DNA from: Myxococcales bacterium
Lineage (GTDB): Bacteria; Myxococcota; Myxococcia; Myxococcales; Anaeromyxobacteraceae
Direction: 5' to 3'
DNA length: 64,000 nt
Assembly (NCBI GenBank): GCA_021806645.1
Contig: JAJZQX010000013.1
Location: 1-64,000 of the forward strand
Shown here: positions 27,982-36,503 of the stretch, in pieces
Numbering within the stretch: the stretch's first letter is position 1
How the letters are laid out: the number at the start of each line of letters is the position of its first letter
Program-made: the position numbers and the translations under genes
Notes under the pieces: generated by a model
What the model was told of the DNA's origin: nothing
What the model saw: only the letters and a program-made list of their open reading frames with translations
The model's database searches: none

Positions 27982-30723
27982 CTAGTGCCCCTGGCCGGGG
28001 TCCGCGTCGGCCAGCGCGGCGATCCCCCGAAGCAGGTCGGCGCGGTCGACCACGCCGACCAGCCGGCCGGCGCCGTCGACCACCGCGAGGATCTTCCGCT
28101 CGTTCTCGATCATCTTGGCGATGGCCTGCCCGATGGGAACCTCCTGGTTCACCGAGGGAACGCCCTGGAGCATGAGATCGGCGGCGTGGCGCGCCTGGGC
28201 CTGGAGCGCGGCCCGCGGAGCCCCGGACTCGGCGTGGGCGAAGGGCAACCGCTGCGCCAGCGAGCGCAGCAGGCCCGGACGCAGCGCCGGGGCCATGCGG
28301 GCCATCAACTCGGCGTCGGTGATGAGCCCGACCACGCGCCGGTTGTCGTCCACCACGAACGCCTTGTTGAGGCGGGTGGAGATCACCGCCTTGAGGACCT
28401 CGGCCAGCGGAGCGTCGTGCCTCACCGTCGGGATGTCGGTGCGCATGATCCGCGACACCGCCGCTCCGGAGGGAACCGGCGCCATGAGACGGGAGGGCTC
28501 CCCCGGGCGAGCGAGGCCGACCGCGGCCCGCAGCAGGTCTACCCGGCTGACCATGCCCACCAGCGTGCCGCCCGCGTCCAGGACCGGCAACCGCTTGAGG
28601 TGCCGCTTCGCCATGAGGTTGGCGGCGCGGCGCGCCTGCGCCGAGGCCTGCACCGTCTCCGGACTGGCGGTCATGATGTCGGCCGCCGTCCTGGCCTCAC
28701 CGGTCAACCCATCGAGGAGCCCGTGGACGTCGGCCCAGCCGAGCCCGCGGAGGAGCTCGATCCGGACACCGAGCCCCCCCCGCAGCATCAAGTCGCCGTT
28801 GGTGATGATCCCCACCAGCCGCCCGCCCTCCACCACGGGGAGCGCCCGGTGCCCCCCCAGGAGCATCGTCTCCACGACCTGGCGCAGCCCCGCCGACGGC
28901 GCCACGATCTCGACCTCCCTGCTCATCACCTCGGAGACCAGCAGCCGGGCCGGAATGGGGCCGAGGCCATCGGCCTCCCGGGCCGCCAGCTCGCCGGCGA
29001 GCCGGAGGGTGGTGGCGGCGTCGTCGGAGGCGATCACGCCGGGCTGGGCGAGGAGTCCGGAGCGGTCCACGACCTGGCGCGGTTGCGGCCGCAGGCCGTG
29101 GAGGATGGCCGTGGCGCCGGCGGCCCGGAGCCTGCCGATGGCGCTCTCCAGGGCGACCATGCCGGTCGAGTCCATGGCCGGGACCTGCTCCAGCCAGAAG
29201 ATCACGACCCGGTCACGCTCGGCGATGGCGCTCAAGGCGCCCATGGCCTTCTGGGCGGCGCCGAAGAAGAGCGGTCCGGAGACCCGGTAGACGGCCACGC
29301 CGGCGGGGAGCGGCCCGGGCAGCGGCGTCTCGGTCTCGCCCATGAGGCCCGCCTCGGTCACCACCGCCATGCGCCGCATGAACAGCAGGGCCGCGAGCCC
29401 CATGCCCACCCCCACGCCGATGACCATGTCAGTGAAGACGGTGAGGCCGAAGCAGGTCAGGAGCACGGCCACGTCGCTGCGGGGCGCCACCTTGACGGTG
29501 TGCACGAAGTGCTTCGCCTCGGACATGTTCCAGGCGACCAGGATCAGGAGGGCGGCGAGCGAGGTCATCGGCAGGAAGCCGAGCGCCGGAGCCAGGAGGA
29601 GGACGGCCGCCAGGATGGTGAGAGCGTGAATCACCGCCGAGATGGGCGTGCGCCCCCCCGACCTGATGTTCGTCGCCGTGCGGGCGATGGCGCCGGTGGC
29701 CGGGATCCCGCCGAAGAAGGGCGTGACCAGGTTGCCGATGCCGATCGCGAGCAGCTCGGCGTCCGGATCGTGGCGGGTGCGCGCCATGCCGTCGGCGACC
29801 ACCGCCGAGAGCAGCGACTCGATGGCGCCGAGGACGGCGATGGCGAAGGCGCTCGGCAGGAGCGCCCGGAGGGTGGCCAGCGAGAGCTGGAGCGGCTGCC
29901 CCCCCGGGCCGGGCGCTAGCCAGGGCAGCAGGGGGAGGGGCGGCAGCTGGGGGATCCCGTCGATCAGCCGGCCTCCGATCTCGGCATGGAAGCGGCTGGC
30001 GATGGTGGAGATCTCCACGCCGCCGAAGCGCGACAGGGCGGCCGCGAGGACGGCCGCGGCCGACAGCGCCAGGAGCGGGGCCGGCACCCGCCGCGTCAGG
30101 CGCGGGATGACGAGGAGGAGCAGCAAGGTGAAGAGCCCCACGCCGAGTTCCCAGGGCGAGACCGTTCCGCCGGCCTCGATCATCGCCTTGACCTGCTCGG
30201 CGAAGTGCGCGGGGTTGTGGGCCAGGCGGAGCCCCAGCAGGTCCTTGAGCTGCAGGACGGCGATGACGAGGGCGATGCCGGCGGTGAAGCCGGTGGTGAC
30301 CGGGTGCGGGATGAACTCGATGAGCTTCCCCATCCGGAACAGCCCCATGGCGACGAGGACCAGCCCCGCGAGCAGGCCGGAGAGCAGGAGACCGGCGACG
30401 CCGAAGCGGACCACGATGGGCGCCAGGATGACGACGAAGGCCGCGGTGGGTCCCGTCACCTGGGTGCGCGAACCGCCCAGCACGGCGACCAGTCCGCCCG
30501 CCACGATGGCGGTGTAGATGCCGTGCTGCGGCGGAACGCCGACCGCGATGGCGAGCGCCATGGACAGTGGCAGGGCGACCATGCCCACCACCAGGCCGGC
30601 CATCAGGTCGGCGCGGAAGGTCGCGAGCGTGTAGCCCTCCCGCAGCGCGGCGCGGAGCGCTCCGGCGGGGAGGTCGCGCAGCGGGACGTCGTGCGCTGGG
30701 CCTGCGTATCTGGTTCTTGCCAC
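27982..30723 (-). CDS. SulP-family anion transporter with STAS and four CBS domains
   Basis: 913 aa. Residues about 35-430 are the SulP membrane domain (about 10-14 spans) with LPLSMALAIAVGVPPQHGIYTAIVAG near the start and the family block GNLVTPFFGGIPATGAIARTATNIRSGGRTPISAV. A STAS domain follows at about 455-565 (VYRVSGPLFFGAAQKAM, VPAMDSTGMVALESAI). The last 310 residues hold four CBS units, each with an xxDIM/SEVM start and an LVGIITNGDLM-type end, making two Bateman modules that usually bind adenine nucleotides. SulP proteins import sulfate, bicarbonate or other anions. The CBS extension suggests gating by cellular energy or nucleotide state; this is inference. Confidence 0.88.
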   Translation of the reverse strand: MARTRYAGPAHDVPLRDLPAGALRAALREGYTLATFRADLMAGLVVGMVALPLSMALAIAVGVPPQHGIYTAIVAGGLVAVLGGSRTQVTGPTAAFVVILAPIVVRFGVAGLLLSGLLAGLVLVAMGLFRMGKLIEFIPHPVTTGFTAGIALVIAVLQLKDLLGLRLAHNPAHFAEQVKAMIEAGGTVSPWELGVGLFTLLLLLVIPRLTRRVPAPLLALSAAAVLAAALSRFGGVEISTIASRFHAEIGGRLIDGIPQLPPLPLLPWLAPGPGGQPLQLSLATLRALLPSAFAIAVLGAIESLLSAVVADGMARTRHDPDAELLAIGIGNLVTPFFGGIPATGAIARTATNIRSGGRTPISAVIHALTILAAVLLLAPALGFLPMTSLAALLILVAWNMSEAKHFVHTVKVAPRSDVAVLLTCFGLTVFTDMVIGVGVGMGLAALLFMRRMAVVTEAGLMGETETPLPGPLPAGVAVYRVSGPLFFGAAQKAMGALSAIAERDRVVIFWLEQVPAMDSTGMVALESAIGRLRAAGATAILHGLRPQPRQVVDRSGLLAQPGVIASDDAATTLRLAGELAAREADGLGPIPARLLVSEVMSREVEIVAPSAGLRQVVETMLLGGHRALPVVEGGRLVGIITNGDLMLRGGLGVRIELLRGLGWADVHGLLDGLTGEARTAADIMTASPETVQASAQARRAANLMAKRHLKRLPVLDAGGTLVGMVSRVDLLRAAVGLARPGEPSRLMAPVPSGAAVSRIMRTDIPTVRHDAPLAEVLKAVISTRLNKAFVVDDNRRVVGLITDAELMARMAPALRPGLLRSLAQRLPFAHAESGAPRAALQAQARHAADLMLQGVPSVNQEVPIGQAIAKMIENERKILAVVDGAGRLVGVVDRADLLRGIAALADADPGQGH

Positions 30724-30745
30724 GGACCGGTCCTCCCTCGTACTC

Positions 30746-30765
30746 CAGTTCAGTTCAGTTCAGTT
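30746..30765. repeat. Four CAGTT repeats
   Basis: Four tandem CAGTT units between the SulP start and the end of the pseudo-receiver gene. The stop codon of the latter (minus strand, 30760-30762) lies inside the repeat. Confidence 0.8.
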
Positions 30766-31176
30766 CCCGCGCCCCGCCAGCCCCAGCACCACGTCCACCG
30801 AGCGGCTCAGCGCCTCGGGCAGGAGCGGGCAGCGCAGGACGCCGACGCCGCCCCGCGCCCAGGCGTCGGGCTCGTCGGCCTGGCGGTTGCGGATGACCAG
30901 CACCGGGACCCCCGGCTGCAGGCGATCCTTCGACGCGAGGAGCTGCGTCACCTCGGCCGCGGGGATCTCGGGCGCGGCTATCAGCAGCGCCACGGGCGCC
31001 CCCGCCAGCGCCCGGCTCGCGTCCCCGACGCTGCCGGCATAGCGCAGCAGGTAGCCGGCGCGGGCGGCCAGCTCGCTGAAGAGGGCCTCCCGGTCGGTCC
31101 CGCCAGGCGCCACGACGAGCAGCGAGCGCGCCACCGTGGCGTCGCGGGCGGCCCTTGGCGGCTTCTCTCTCGGCAT
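30760..31176 (-). CDS. Receiver-like protein lacking the phosphorylation site
   Basis: 138 aa from the ATG at 31176. The alternation of strands and helices (SLLVVAPGGTDREALFSELAARAGYLLRYAGSV, PVALLIAAPEIPAAEVTQLLASK, PGVPVLVIRNR, GVGVLRCPLLPEALSRSVDVVL) follows a CheY-like receiver. However, the position of the phosphoacceptor Asp reads LLIAAPE, and the acidic pair after strand 1 is missing. It is therefore a pseudo-receiver. It follows the sigma-54 activator, whose own receiver is also degenerate, on the same strand with a 122-base gap. Confidence 0.6.
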   Translation of the reverse strand: MPREKPPRAARDATVARSLLVVAPGGTDREALFSELAARAGYLLRYAGSVGDASRALAGAPVALLIAAPEIPAAEVTQLLASKDRLQPGVPVLVIRNRQADEPDAWARGGVGVLRCPLLPEALSRSVDVVLGLAGRGN

Positions 31177-31298
31177 CACGCGCTGGACTACAGCACGAAC
31201 CGGGCCAGCCGGCTGGCGGCGCGCTGGCCTGAGATCGGGCCACCCGGATCGCCGGAGGCGGGGGCGGGCACGGCCGGAGTCGCGCCGATTCGGCGACG

Positions 31299-32711
31299 TC
31301 ATGCCGAATCGGCATTGGGCCGCGGAGGCCTCCGCGCCCGGTACCCGCTCAGCTTGGTGTAGAGCGTCCGCAGGCCGATGCCGAGCACCCGGGCGGCCTC
31401 GCGCTTGCCGGGGTGGCGTCGAAGGGTGGCGAGGATGAGTTCCCGCTCCGCGGTGGCCAGGCTGCAACCCACCGGGAAAGAGAGCTCGCCGCTCCCGGCC
31501 GCGTCCTCGCCGGGGCGGGGGGTCCGGCCACCGCGGAGCGGCAGGTCGGTGAAGCCGTCCAGGCCGATGGTGTCCCCGGAAGCCAGGATGGAGGCGCTCT
31601 CCACCGCGTTCTTCAGCTCCCGCACGTTCCCCGGCCAGTCGTAGTCCATGATGGCCCTGAGCGCCGTCGGGGAGATCCCCAGGATCTTCTGGCCATTGCG
31701 CCGGTTGAAGTCGGCGATGAAGGAGTCGATGAGGGCCGGGATGTCCTCCTTGCGCTCGCGGAGCGGGGGGACGACCAGCGTGACCACCTTGAGCCGGTAG
31801 TAGAGGTCCTCGCGGAACGTCCCGGTCCGGATGGCGTCGTCGATCTTCCGGTTGGTGGCGGCGAGGACGCTCAGGTCCACCTTGACCTTGCCCGTTCCTC
31901 CAACCCGCCGGAACTCGTTGCGCTCCAGGACGCGGAGGAGCTTGGCCTGGGTGGCCGGGTCCATCTCGCCGATCTCGTCGAGGAAGAGGGTGCCGCCGTC
32001 CGCCAGCTCGAAGAGCCCCTTCTTCCGCTCCGCCGCGCCGGTGAACGCGCCCCGCTCGTGGCCGAACAGCTCGTTCTCCAGCAGTTCGCGCCCCAGGGTG
32101 GCGCAGTTGATCGGCACGAAGAGCTGCTGCCGGCGCGGTCCCCGGGAGTGCAAGGCGCGGGCGATGAGCTCCTTGCCGGTGCCGCTCTCGCCGAGGATCA
32201 GGACATTGGTCTTGTAGCGCGCGATCTTGTCGATGGTGGCGAGGACGCCGCGGATGCTCGCGGAGGTCCCGACCAGGCCGGCCAAGGCAGCGGATGGGCC
32301 CGGCGGCGGTTCCTCCGGGCGCGCCGCCCGCTCCAGCAAACGCCCGAGCCGCGCCAGCAGGGTCTCGGCGTCGAGCGGCGGCGCCAGGTAGTCGGCCGCG
32401 CCCTGCTGCATGGCGTCCACCGCCTCCTGGACCGTGCCCGAGGTCCCGAGCACGATCACCGGCACCTCCGGGCGCTGGTGGCCGGCCCGCGCCACCAGGC
32501 TGGTTATGGCCACCGGGCCGAAGGACTGCGGGATGAGCGCCGCGGCCAGCGTCTCGCGGCCGAGGGCGGCCAGCGCCTCGGCCTCGCTCGACACGACGAC
32601 GGTGGTGAAGCCCACCGACGAGAGGTGGCGCGAGAGCGGCGGCCCGGCCCCTCCGGCGGACCTCAGCACCAGGCACCTGTACCCGCTCCCCCAGCTCCTG
32701 CTCTTCGGCAC
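31299..32711 (-). CDS. Sigma-54-dependent activator with degenerate receiver
   Basis: 470 aa from the GTG at 32711 with GGGAGG upstream. The N-terminal receiver-like domain (about 12-125) has AALIPQSFG where the Asp strand should be, so it is probably not phosphorylated. The AAA+ domain (about 140-370) has Walker A GESGTGKE, the sigma-54 contact loop GAFTGA, Walker B GGTLFLDEIGEM and the Arg-finger region. A C-terminal Fis-type helix-turn-helix (HPGKREAARVLGIGLRTLYTKL) binds DNA. It is divergent from the hydrogenase-like operon that begins with a sigma-54-type promoter, so it is the likely activator of that operon, as HyfR and FhlA are for hydrogenase-4 and -3. Confidence 0.92.
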   Translation of the reverse strand: MPKSRSWGSGYRCLVLRSAGGAGPPLSRHLSSVGFTTVVVSSEAEALAALGRETLAAALIPQSFGPVAITSLVARAGHQRPEVPVIVLGTSGTVQEAVDAMQQGAADYLAPPLDAETLLARLGRLLERAARPEEPPPGPSAALAGLVGTSASIRGVLATIDKIARYKTNVLILGESGTGKELIARALHSRGPRRQQLFVPINCATLGRELLENELFGHERGAFTGAAERKKGLFELADGGTLFLDEIGEMDPATQAKLLRVLERNEFRRVGGTGKVKVDLSVLAATNRKIDDAIRTGTFREDLYYRLKVVTLVVPPLRERKEDIPALIDSFIADFNRRNGQKILGISPTALRAIMDYDWPGNVRELKNAVESASILASGDTIGLDGFTDLPLRGGRTPRPGEDAAGSGELSFPVGCSLATAERELILATLRRHPGKREAARVLGIGLRTLYTKLSGYRARRPPRPNADSA

Positions 32712-32857
32712 CGTGGACCTCCCGCGGACCCGCCGCAGTCTAGTGCCGTTCCGGCACGCCAGCCAGCCACCTCTCGCCGGCCGCTCCGGCGACGCCCTGC
32801 TGGAGGAATGGCCGCCCGCGCCCGTCATCCCGGCCTTTCTCGCGCCCGTCTCGATAA

Positions 32858-32873
32858 TGGCGCGCCCGCTGCA
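32858..32873 (+). promoter_or_regulatory. Candidate sigma-54 promoter of the hyf-like operon
   Basis: TGGCGCGCCCGCTGCA matches the -24/-12 consensus (TGGCACG-N4-TTGCA) at 14 of 16 positions, counting the four free positions as matches. The GG and GC cores are exactly 10 bases apart. Start of transcription would fall near 32884. The divergent neighbour encodes a sigma-54 activator. Confidence 0.6.
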
Positions 32874-32887
32874 GGTCCGGTAGCGTC

Positions 32888-34927
32888 GTGGCCTGGAACC
32901 AGACGATCCTGGGGACCGGCAAAGACCCGATACCGACCTTGAGCCTCCTCCTGATCATCGCCGCCTCCTGCCTGGCCGCCACCAGCGGTGGCTGGGCCCT
33001 GGCGCTGCGCCGCCGGCCGGCGCTGGCCCAGCGGGTGGCCACCGCGGTGCTGGTCCTCGGCGCCGTCCTGGGGATGGCCGGCGCGGTGCTGGCGCTGGCG
33101 GGGCAGGGGGCGGCCTGGACGTCGGACTGGCCGACCCCGCGCGCCTCGCTCTCGATGAAGGTGGACGGCCTCTCGGCGTTCTTCCTGCTTCCGGTGCTCG
33201 GCCTGCCGGCGCTCGCCTCGGTCTACGGGCTCGGCTACTGGCCCCAGGTGGAGCGCGGCGCGCAGTCGATCCGGCTCCAGCTCTACTTCGGCCTGGTGAC
33301 CGGGGCCATGGCGATGGTCTGCGTGGCCGCCAACGGCATCCTCTTCCTGGCGGCGTGGGAGGTCATGGCGCTGGCCGGCTTCTTCCTGGTGTTCACCGAG
33401 CACGAGAAGCCCGAGGTCCAGCGCGCGGCGTTCGTCTACCTGGCCGCCGCGCATGCCGGGAACCTGGCGCTCTTCGCGCTCTTCGCGCTGCTCGGCCGGA
33501 TGGCCGGCTCGTTCGAGTTCGCCGCCATGAGCGGGCTCGACGGCGGCGCGCCGCTGGCCGGCTGGGTCTTCGGCCTGGCCCTGTTCGGCTTCGGGCTCAA
33601 GGCCGGCCTGGTGCCGCTCCACTTCTGGCTGCCGGGCGCCCACGCCGCGGCGCCCAGCCACGTCTCGGCGCTCATGTCGGGCGTCCTGCTCAAGACCGGG
33701 ATCTACGGGATCCTCCGGGTCACCGGCTTCTTCGAGGCGGTGCCCCCGGCCTGGGGTGGCACGCTGCTCCTCATGGGCACCGCGTCGGCCGTGCTCGGGG
33801 TGGCCTTCGCGCTGGCCCAGCACGACGTGAAGCGGCTGCTGGCGTACCACTCGGTCGAGAACATCGGCATCATCGCCATGGGCGCGGGGCTGGCGCTGCT
33901 CGGCCGCGCCAGCGGGAACCCGGCCCTGGTGGTGCTCGGCTTCTCCGGCGCGGTCCTCCACGTGGTGAACCACGCCACCTTCAAGGGGCTGCTCTTCCTC
34001 GGCGCCGGGGCCGTCCACCACGCCACCGGGACCAGGGAGCTGGATCACCTCGGGGGCCTGGGTCGGACCATGCCGGTCACCGCGGCGCTCTTCCTGGTCG
34101 GCGCGGCCGCCATCTCGGGCCTCCCGCCGCTCAACGGCTTCGCCTCGGAGTGGCTGGTCTTCCTGGCCTCGTTCCAGGCCGTCGTCGGCCACGGTGCGGG
34201 GTCGACGCCGCTGGCCGGCCTGGCCGCGCCCGCGCTGGCCCTGGTCGGCGGGCTGGCCGCCGCCTGCTTCGCCAAGGTGTTCGGCACGGTCTTCCTCGGC
34301 CACGCCCGCTCCAGCCACGCCGAGCACGGCCACGAGGCGGCGCGCACCATGCTCGTTCCCATGGCGGCGCTGGCGCTGGTCTGTGCCGCCATCGGCCTCT
34401 TCCCGGTGGCCTGGGTGCCGTCGCTCACCCGGGCGGCCGGCGAGTGGTCCGGGCTTCCGGCCGCCTCGCTCGCGGGAGCGGCAGGTGAGGCGGCGCACGG
34501 GGCCTGGCGGGTGAGCCTGGTCGCGCTGGCGCTACTGGCCGGCGTGGGGCTCCTGGCCGGGTGGCGCCGCCGGCGGCTGGGAAGCGTCCAGCCGGCCGCG
34601 CCGACCTGGGGCTGCGGGTTCGCCCGCCCGTCGCCCCGCATGCAGTACACCGGCTCCTCCTTCGCCGACCAGCTGGTCCTCCGCTTCGGCTGGGTCTTCT
34701 TCCCGCGAACCCGGGTCGAGCCGCCCACCGGCCTCTTCCCGCGCCGCGCCGCCTTCGGCTCGCACATGCCCGACACGGTCCTCGACCTGGCCATCCTCCC
34801 CGCGCTCGGCTCGGGCGTCCGGGTCGCCGATCGGCTGCGCGCCCAGTTCGGTGGCCGGGTCCAGTCGAAGGTGCTGCTGGTCCTGCTCGGGGTCCTCGGC
34901 CTGCTCGCGTGGCTGGGACTGCGGTGA
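32888..34927 (+). CDS. HyfB-like antiporter/proton-pump membrane subunit
   Basis: 679 aa from a GTG at 32888. If transcription starts near 32884, the TTG at 32939 may be the real start (662 aa). It is an NuoL/M-type protein with about 15 membrane spans. It keeps the charged residues of the proton path: Glu in LAAWEVMALAGFF, Lys in FGLKAGLVPLHFWLPGAHAAAPSHVSALMSGV, and HDVKRLLAYHSVENIGII. The C-terminal part has the HyfB-type soluble stretch RMQYTGSSFADQL and a last span. It is the first gene of the operon, and its stop overlaps the start of the next. Confidence 0.88.
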   Translation: MAWNQTILGTGKDPIPTLSLLLIIAASCLAATSGGWALALRRRPALAQRVATAVLVLGAVLGMAGAVLALAGQGAAWTSDWPTPRASLSMKVDGLSAFFLLPVLGLPALASVYGLGYWPQVERGAQSIRLQLYFGLVTGAMAMVCVAANGILFLAAWEVMALAGFFLVFTEHEKPEVQRAAFVYLAAAHAGNLALFALFALLGRMAGSFEFAAMSGLDGGAPLAGWVFGLALFGFGLKAGLVPLHFWLPGAHAAAPSHVSALMSGVLLKTGIYGILRVTGFFEAVPPAWGGTLLLMGTASAVLGVAFALAQHDVKRLLAYHSVENIGIIAMGAGLALLGRASGNPALVVLGFSGAVLHVVNHATFKGLLFLGAGAVHHATGTRELDHLGGLGRTMPVTAALFLVGAAAISGLPPLNGFASEWLVFLASFQAVVGHGAGSTPLAGLAAPALALVGGLAAACFAKVFGTVFLGHARSSHAEHGHEAARTMLVPMAALALVCAAIGLFPVAWVPSLTRAAGEWSGLPAASLAGAAGEAAHGAWRVSLVALALLAGVGLLAGWRRRRLGSVQPAAPTWGCGFARPSPRMQYTGSSFADQLVLRFGWVFFPRTRVEPPTGLFPRRAAFGSHMPDTVLDLAILPALGSGVRVADRLRAQFGGRVQSKVLLVLLGVLGLLAWLGLR

Positions 34928-35844
34928 ACGGCATGCTCTTCACGGCCCTCCAGCTCGCCGCCTTCCTGGTCCTGCCGCCGCTCCTGCTCGGCGTCATCGG
35001 GCGGGTCAAGTCCCGGGTCGCCGGCCGCGAGGGACCGCCCCTGCTGCAGCCCTGGCGCGACCTGCTCAGGCTGGCCGGCAAGGGGGCGGTCTACAGCCGG
35101 ACCACCACCTGGGTCTTCCGCGCCGGCCCGGTGGTCGGCCTGGCGGCGATCCTCGCGGCGGGGCTGCTCATGCCCCTCGGGGCGCCTTCGGCGACCGTCG
35201 CCTTCGCCGGGGACTTCGCCCTGCTGGCCTCCCTGCTCGGCCTGGCCCGCTTCGTCACCGTCGTGGCCGCGCTCGACACCGGCTCGTCCTTCGAGGGCAT
35301 GGGGGCCGCCCGCGAGGTCACCTTCTCGGCGCTGGCCGAGCCGGCGCTCTTCCTGGGGCTGGTCTCGCTGGCGCGCTCCACCGGCGGCCTCGACCTGACG
35401 CACCTCCTTGGCGACGGACTTGCGGTCGCATGGAGGAGCGACGCCTCGTCGCTCCTCCTGGTGGCGCTGTCGATCTTCGTGGTGGCTCTGGCCGAGAACG
35501 CCCGCATCCCGGTGGACGATCCCGCCACGCACCTGGAGCTCACCATGATCCACGAGGTCATGGTGCTCGATCACTCCGGCCCCGACCTGGCGCTCATCCA
35601 GTACGGCGCCGCGCTCAAGCTCTACCTGTTCGGCGCGCTGGTGGTGAAGCTGGCGCTGGGCGCCCGCCTCGCCGATCCGGCGGCGGCGTTCGCCGCCTTC
35701 CTGGCCGGGCAGCTCGCCTTCGCGGCGGCCATCGGCCTGGTGGAGGCGACCATGGCCCGGCTCCGGCTGGTGCGGGTCCCGCAGCTCCTCATCGGCGCGT
35801 CGGTCCTCTCCGGCTTCGCGCTGGTGCTGCTCCTGAGGACCTGA
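34924..35844 (+). CDS. HyfC/HycD-like membrane subunit (NuoH homologue)
   Basis: 306 aa. The GTG at 34924 overlaps the hyfB stop by 4 bases (GTGA); the ATG at 34933 is the alternative. About eight membrane spans. Family blocks: GRVKSRVAGREGPPLLQPWRDLLRL after the first span and the conserved acidic loop RIPVDDPATHLELTMIHEVMVLDHSGPDLALIQYGAALKLYLF. In complex I and group 4 hydrogenases this subunit joins the membrane arm to the Fe-S module and is thought to couple electron transfer to ion movement. Confidence 0.9.
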   Translation: MNGMLFTALQLAAFLVLPPLLLGVIGRVKSRVAGREGPPLLQPWRDLLRLAGKGAVYSRTTTWVFRAGPVVGLAAILAAGLLMPLGAPSATVAFAGDFALLASLLGLARFVTVVAALDTGSSFEGMGAAREVTFSALAEPALFLGLVSLARSTGGLDLTHLLGDGLAVAWRSDASSLLLVALSIFVVALAENARIPVDDPATHLELTMIHEVMVLDHSGPDLALIQYGAALKLYLFGALVVKLALGARLADPAAAFAAFLAGQLAFAAAIGLVEATMARLRLVRVPQLLIGASVLSGFALVLLLRT

Positions 35845-35851
35845 CCGGACC

Positions 35852-36499
35852 ATGACCACCTGGGCCGACCTCCTGTTCCTCCTGGTCCTCGTGCTCGACC
35901 TGTTCGTGCTCGCCTCGTCGCGCCTGCGCGCCGGCATCCGCGCCGTGGCCGCCCAGGGCGGGCTGCTGGCGCTGCTGCCGGTGGTGCTGGCGGGCCCGGC
36001 CACCGAGACGCGCCACGTGGTGGCGCTGGCGCTCGGCGCGCTGGCGGTGAAGGGCGTGGGCATCCCCTGGCTGCTGGCCAGGGCCACCCGGGAATCGACG
36101 GTGAACCGGGAGGTGGCGCCGCTGGTCGGCTTCGCGCCCAGCATGGTGCTCGGCGCCCTCGGCATCGTGGTGGCCGTCTGGTACGCGGGGCCCATCCCGC
36201 TCCCGGTTCCCGGCAAGCACCCGCTGCTGGTGCCGACCGCCATCGGGACCGCCTGGACCGGCCTCCTCCTCATCGTCACCAGGCGCAAGGCCGTCGGCCA
36301 GGTGCTCGGCTTCCTGGTCCTCGAGAACGGGGTCTTCGTGCTCGGCCTGCTCCTCTCCGACTTCATGCCCGCCATGGTCGAGGTGGGGGTGCTGCTCGAT
36401 CTCTTCGCGGCGGTCTTCGTGATGGGGCTGGTGATGTTCGACATCCAGCGCGCCTTCAGCTCGCTCGACACCGAGAAGCTGGCGTCGCTCAAGGACTGA
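35852..36499 (+). CDS. HyfE-like membrane subunit
   Basis: 215 aa, ATG start, about seven membrane spans. The C-terminal half has the NuoK-like core (ARKAVGQVLGFLVLENGVFVLGLLLSDFMPAMVEVGVLLDLFAAVFVMGLVMFDI-type arrangement) with Glu in the span VLENGVF. The chain ends SLDTEKLASLKD, as in HyfE. It is the small proton-channel subunit of hydrogenase-4-type complexes, fourth-last in the operon and 7 bases after hyfC. Confidence 0.88.
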   Translation: MTTWADLLFLLVLVLDLFVLASSRLRAGIRAVAAQGGLLALLPVVLAGPATETRHVVALALGALAVKGVGIPWLLARATRESTVNREVAPLVGFAPSMVLGALGIVVAVWYAGPIPLPVPGKHPLLVPTAIGTAWTGLLLIVTRRKAVGQVLGFLVLENGVFVLGLLLSDFMPAMVEVGVLLDLFAAVFVMGLVMFDIQRAFSSLDTEKLASLKD

Positions 36500-36503
36500 T
36501 CCC

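Noticed and set aside
30746-30765. Phase-variable coding repeat (CAGTT)
   Set aside because: The repeat spans the stop codon and the intergenic gap, so copy-number change would barely alter the protein.
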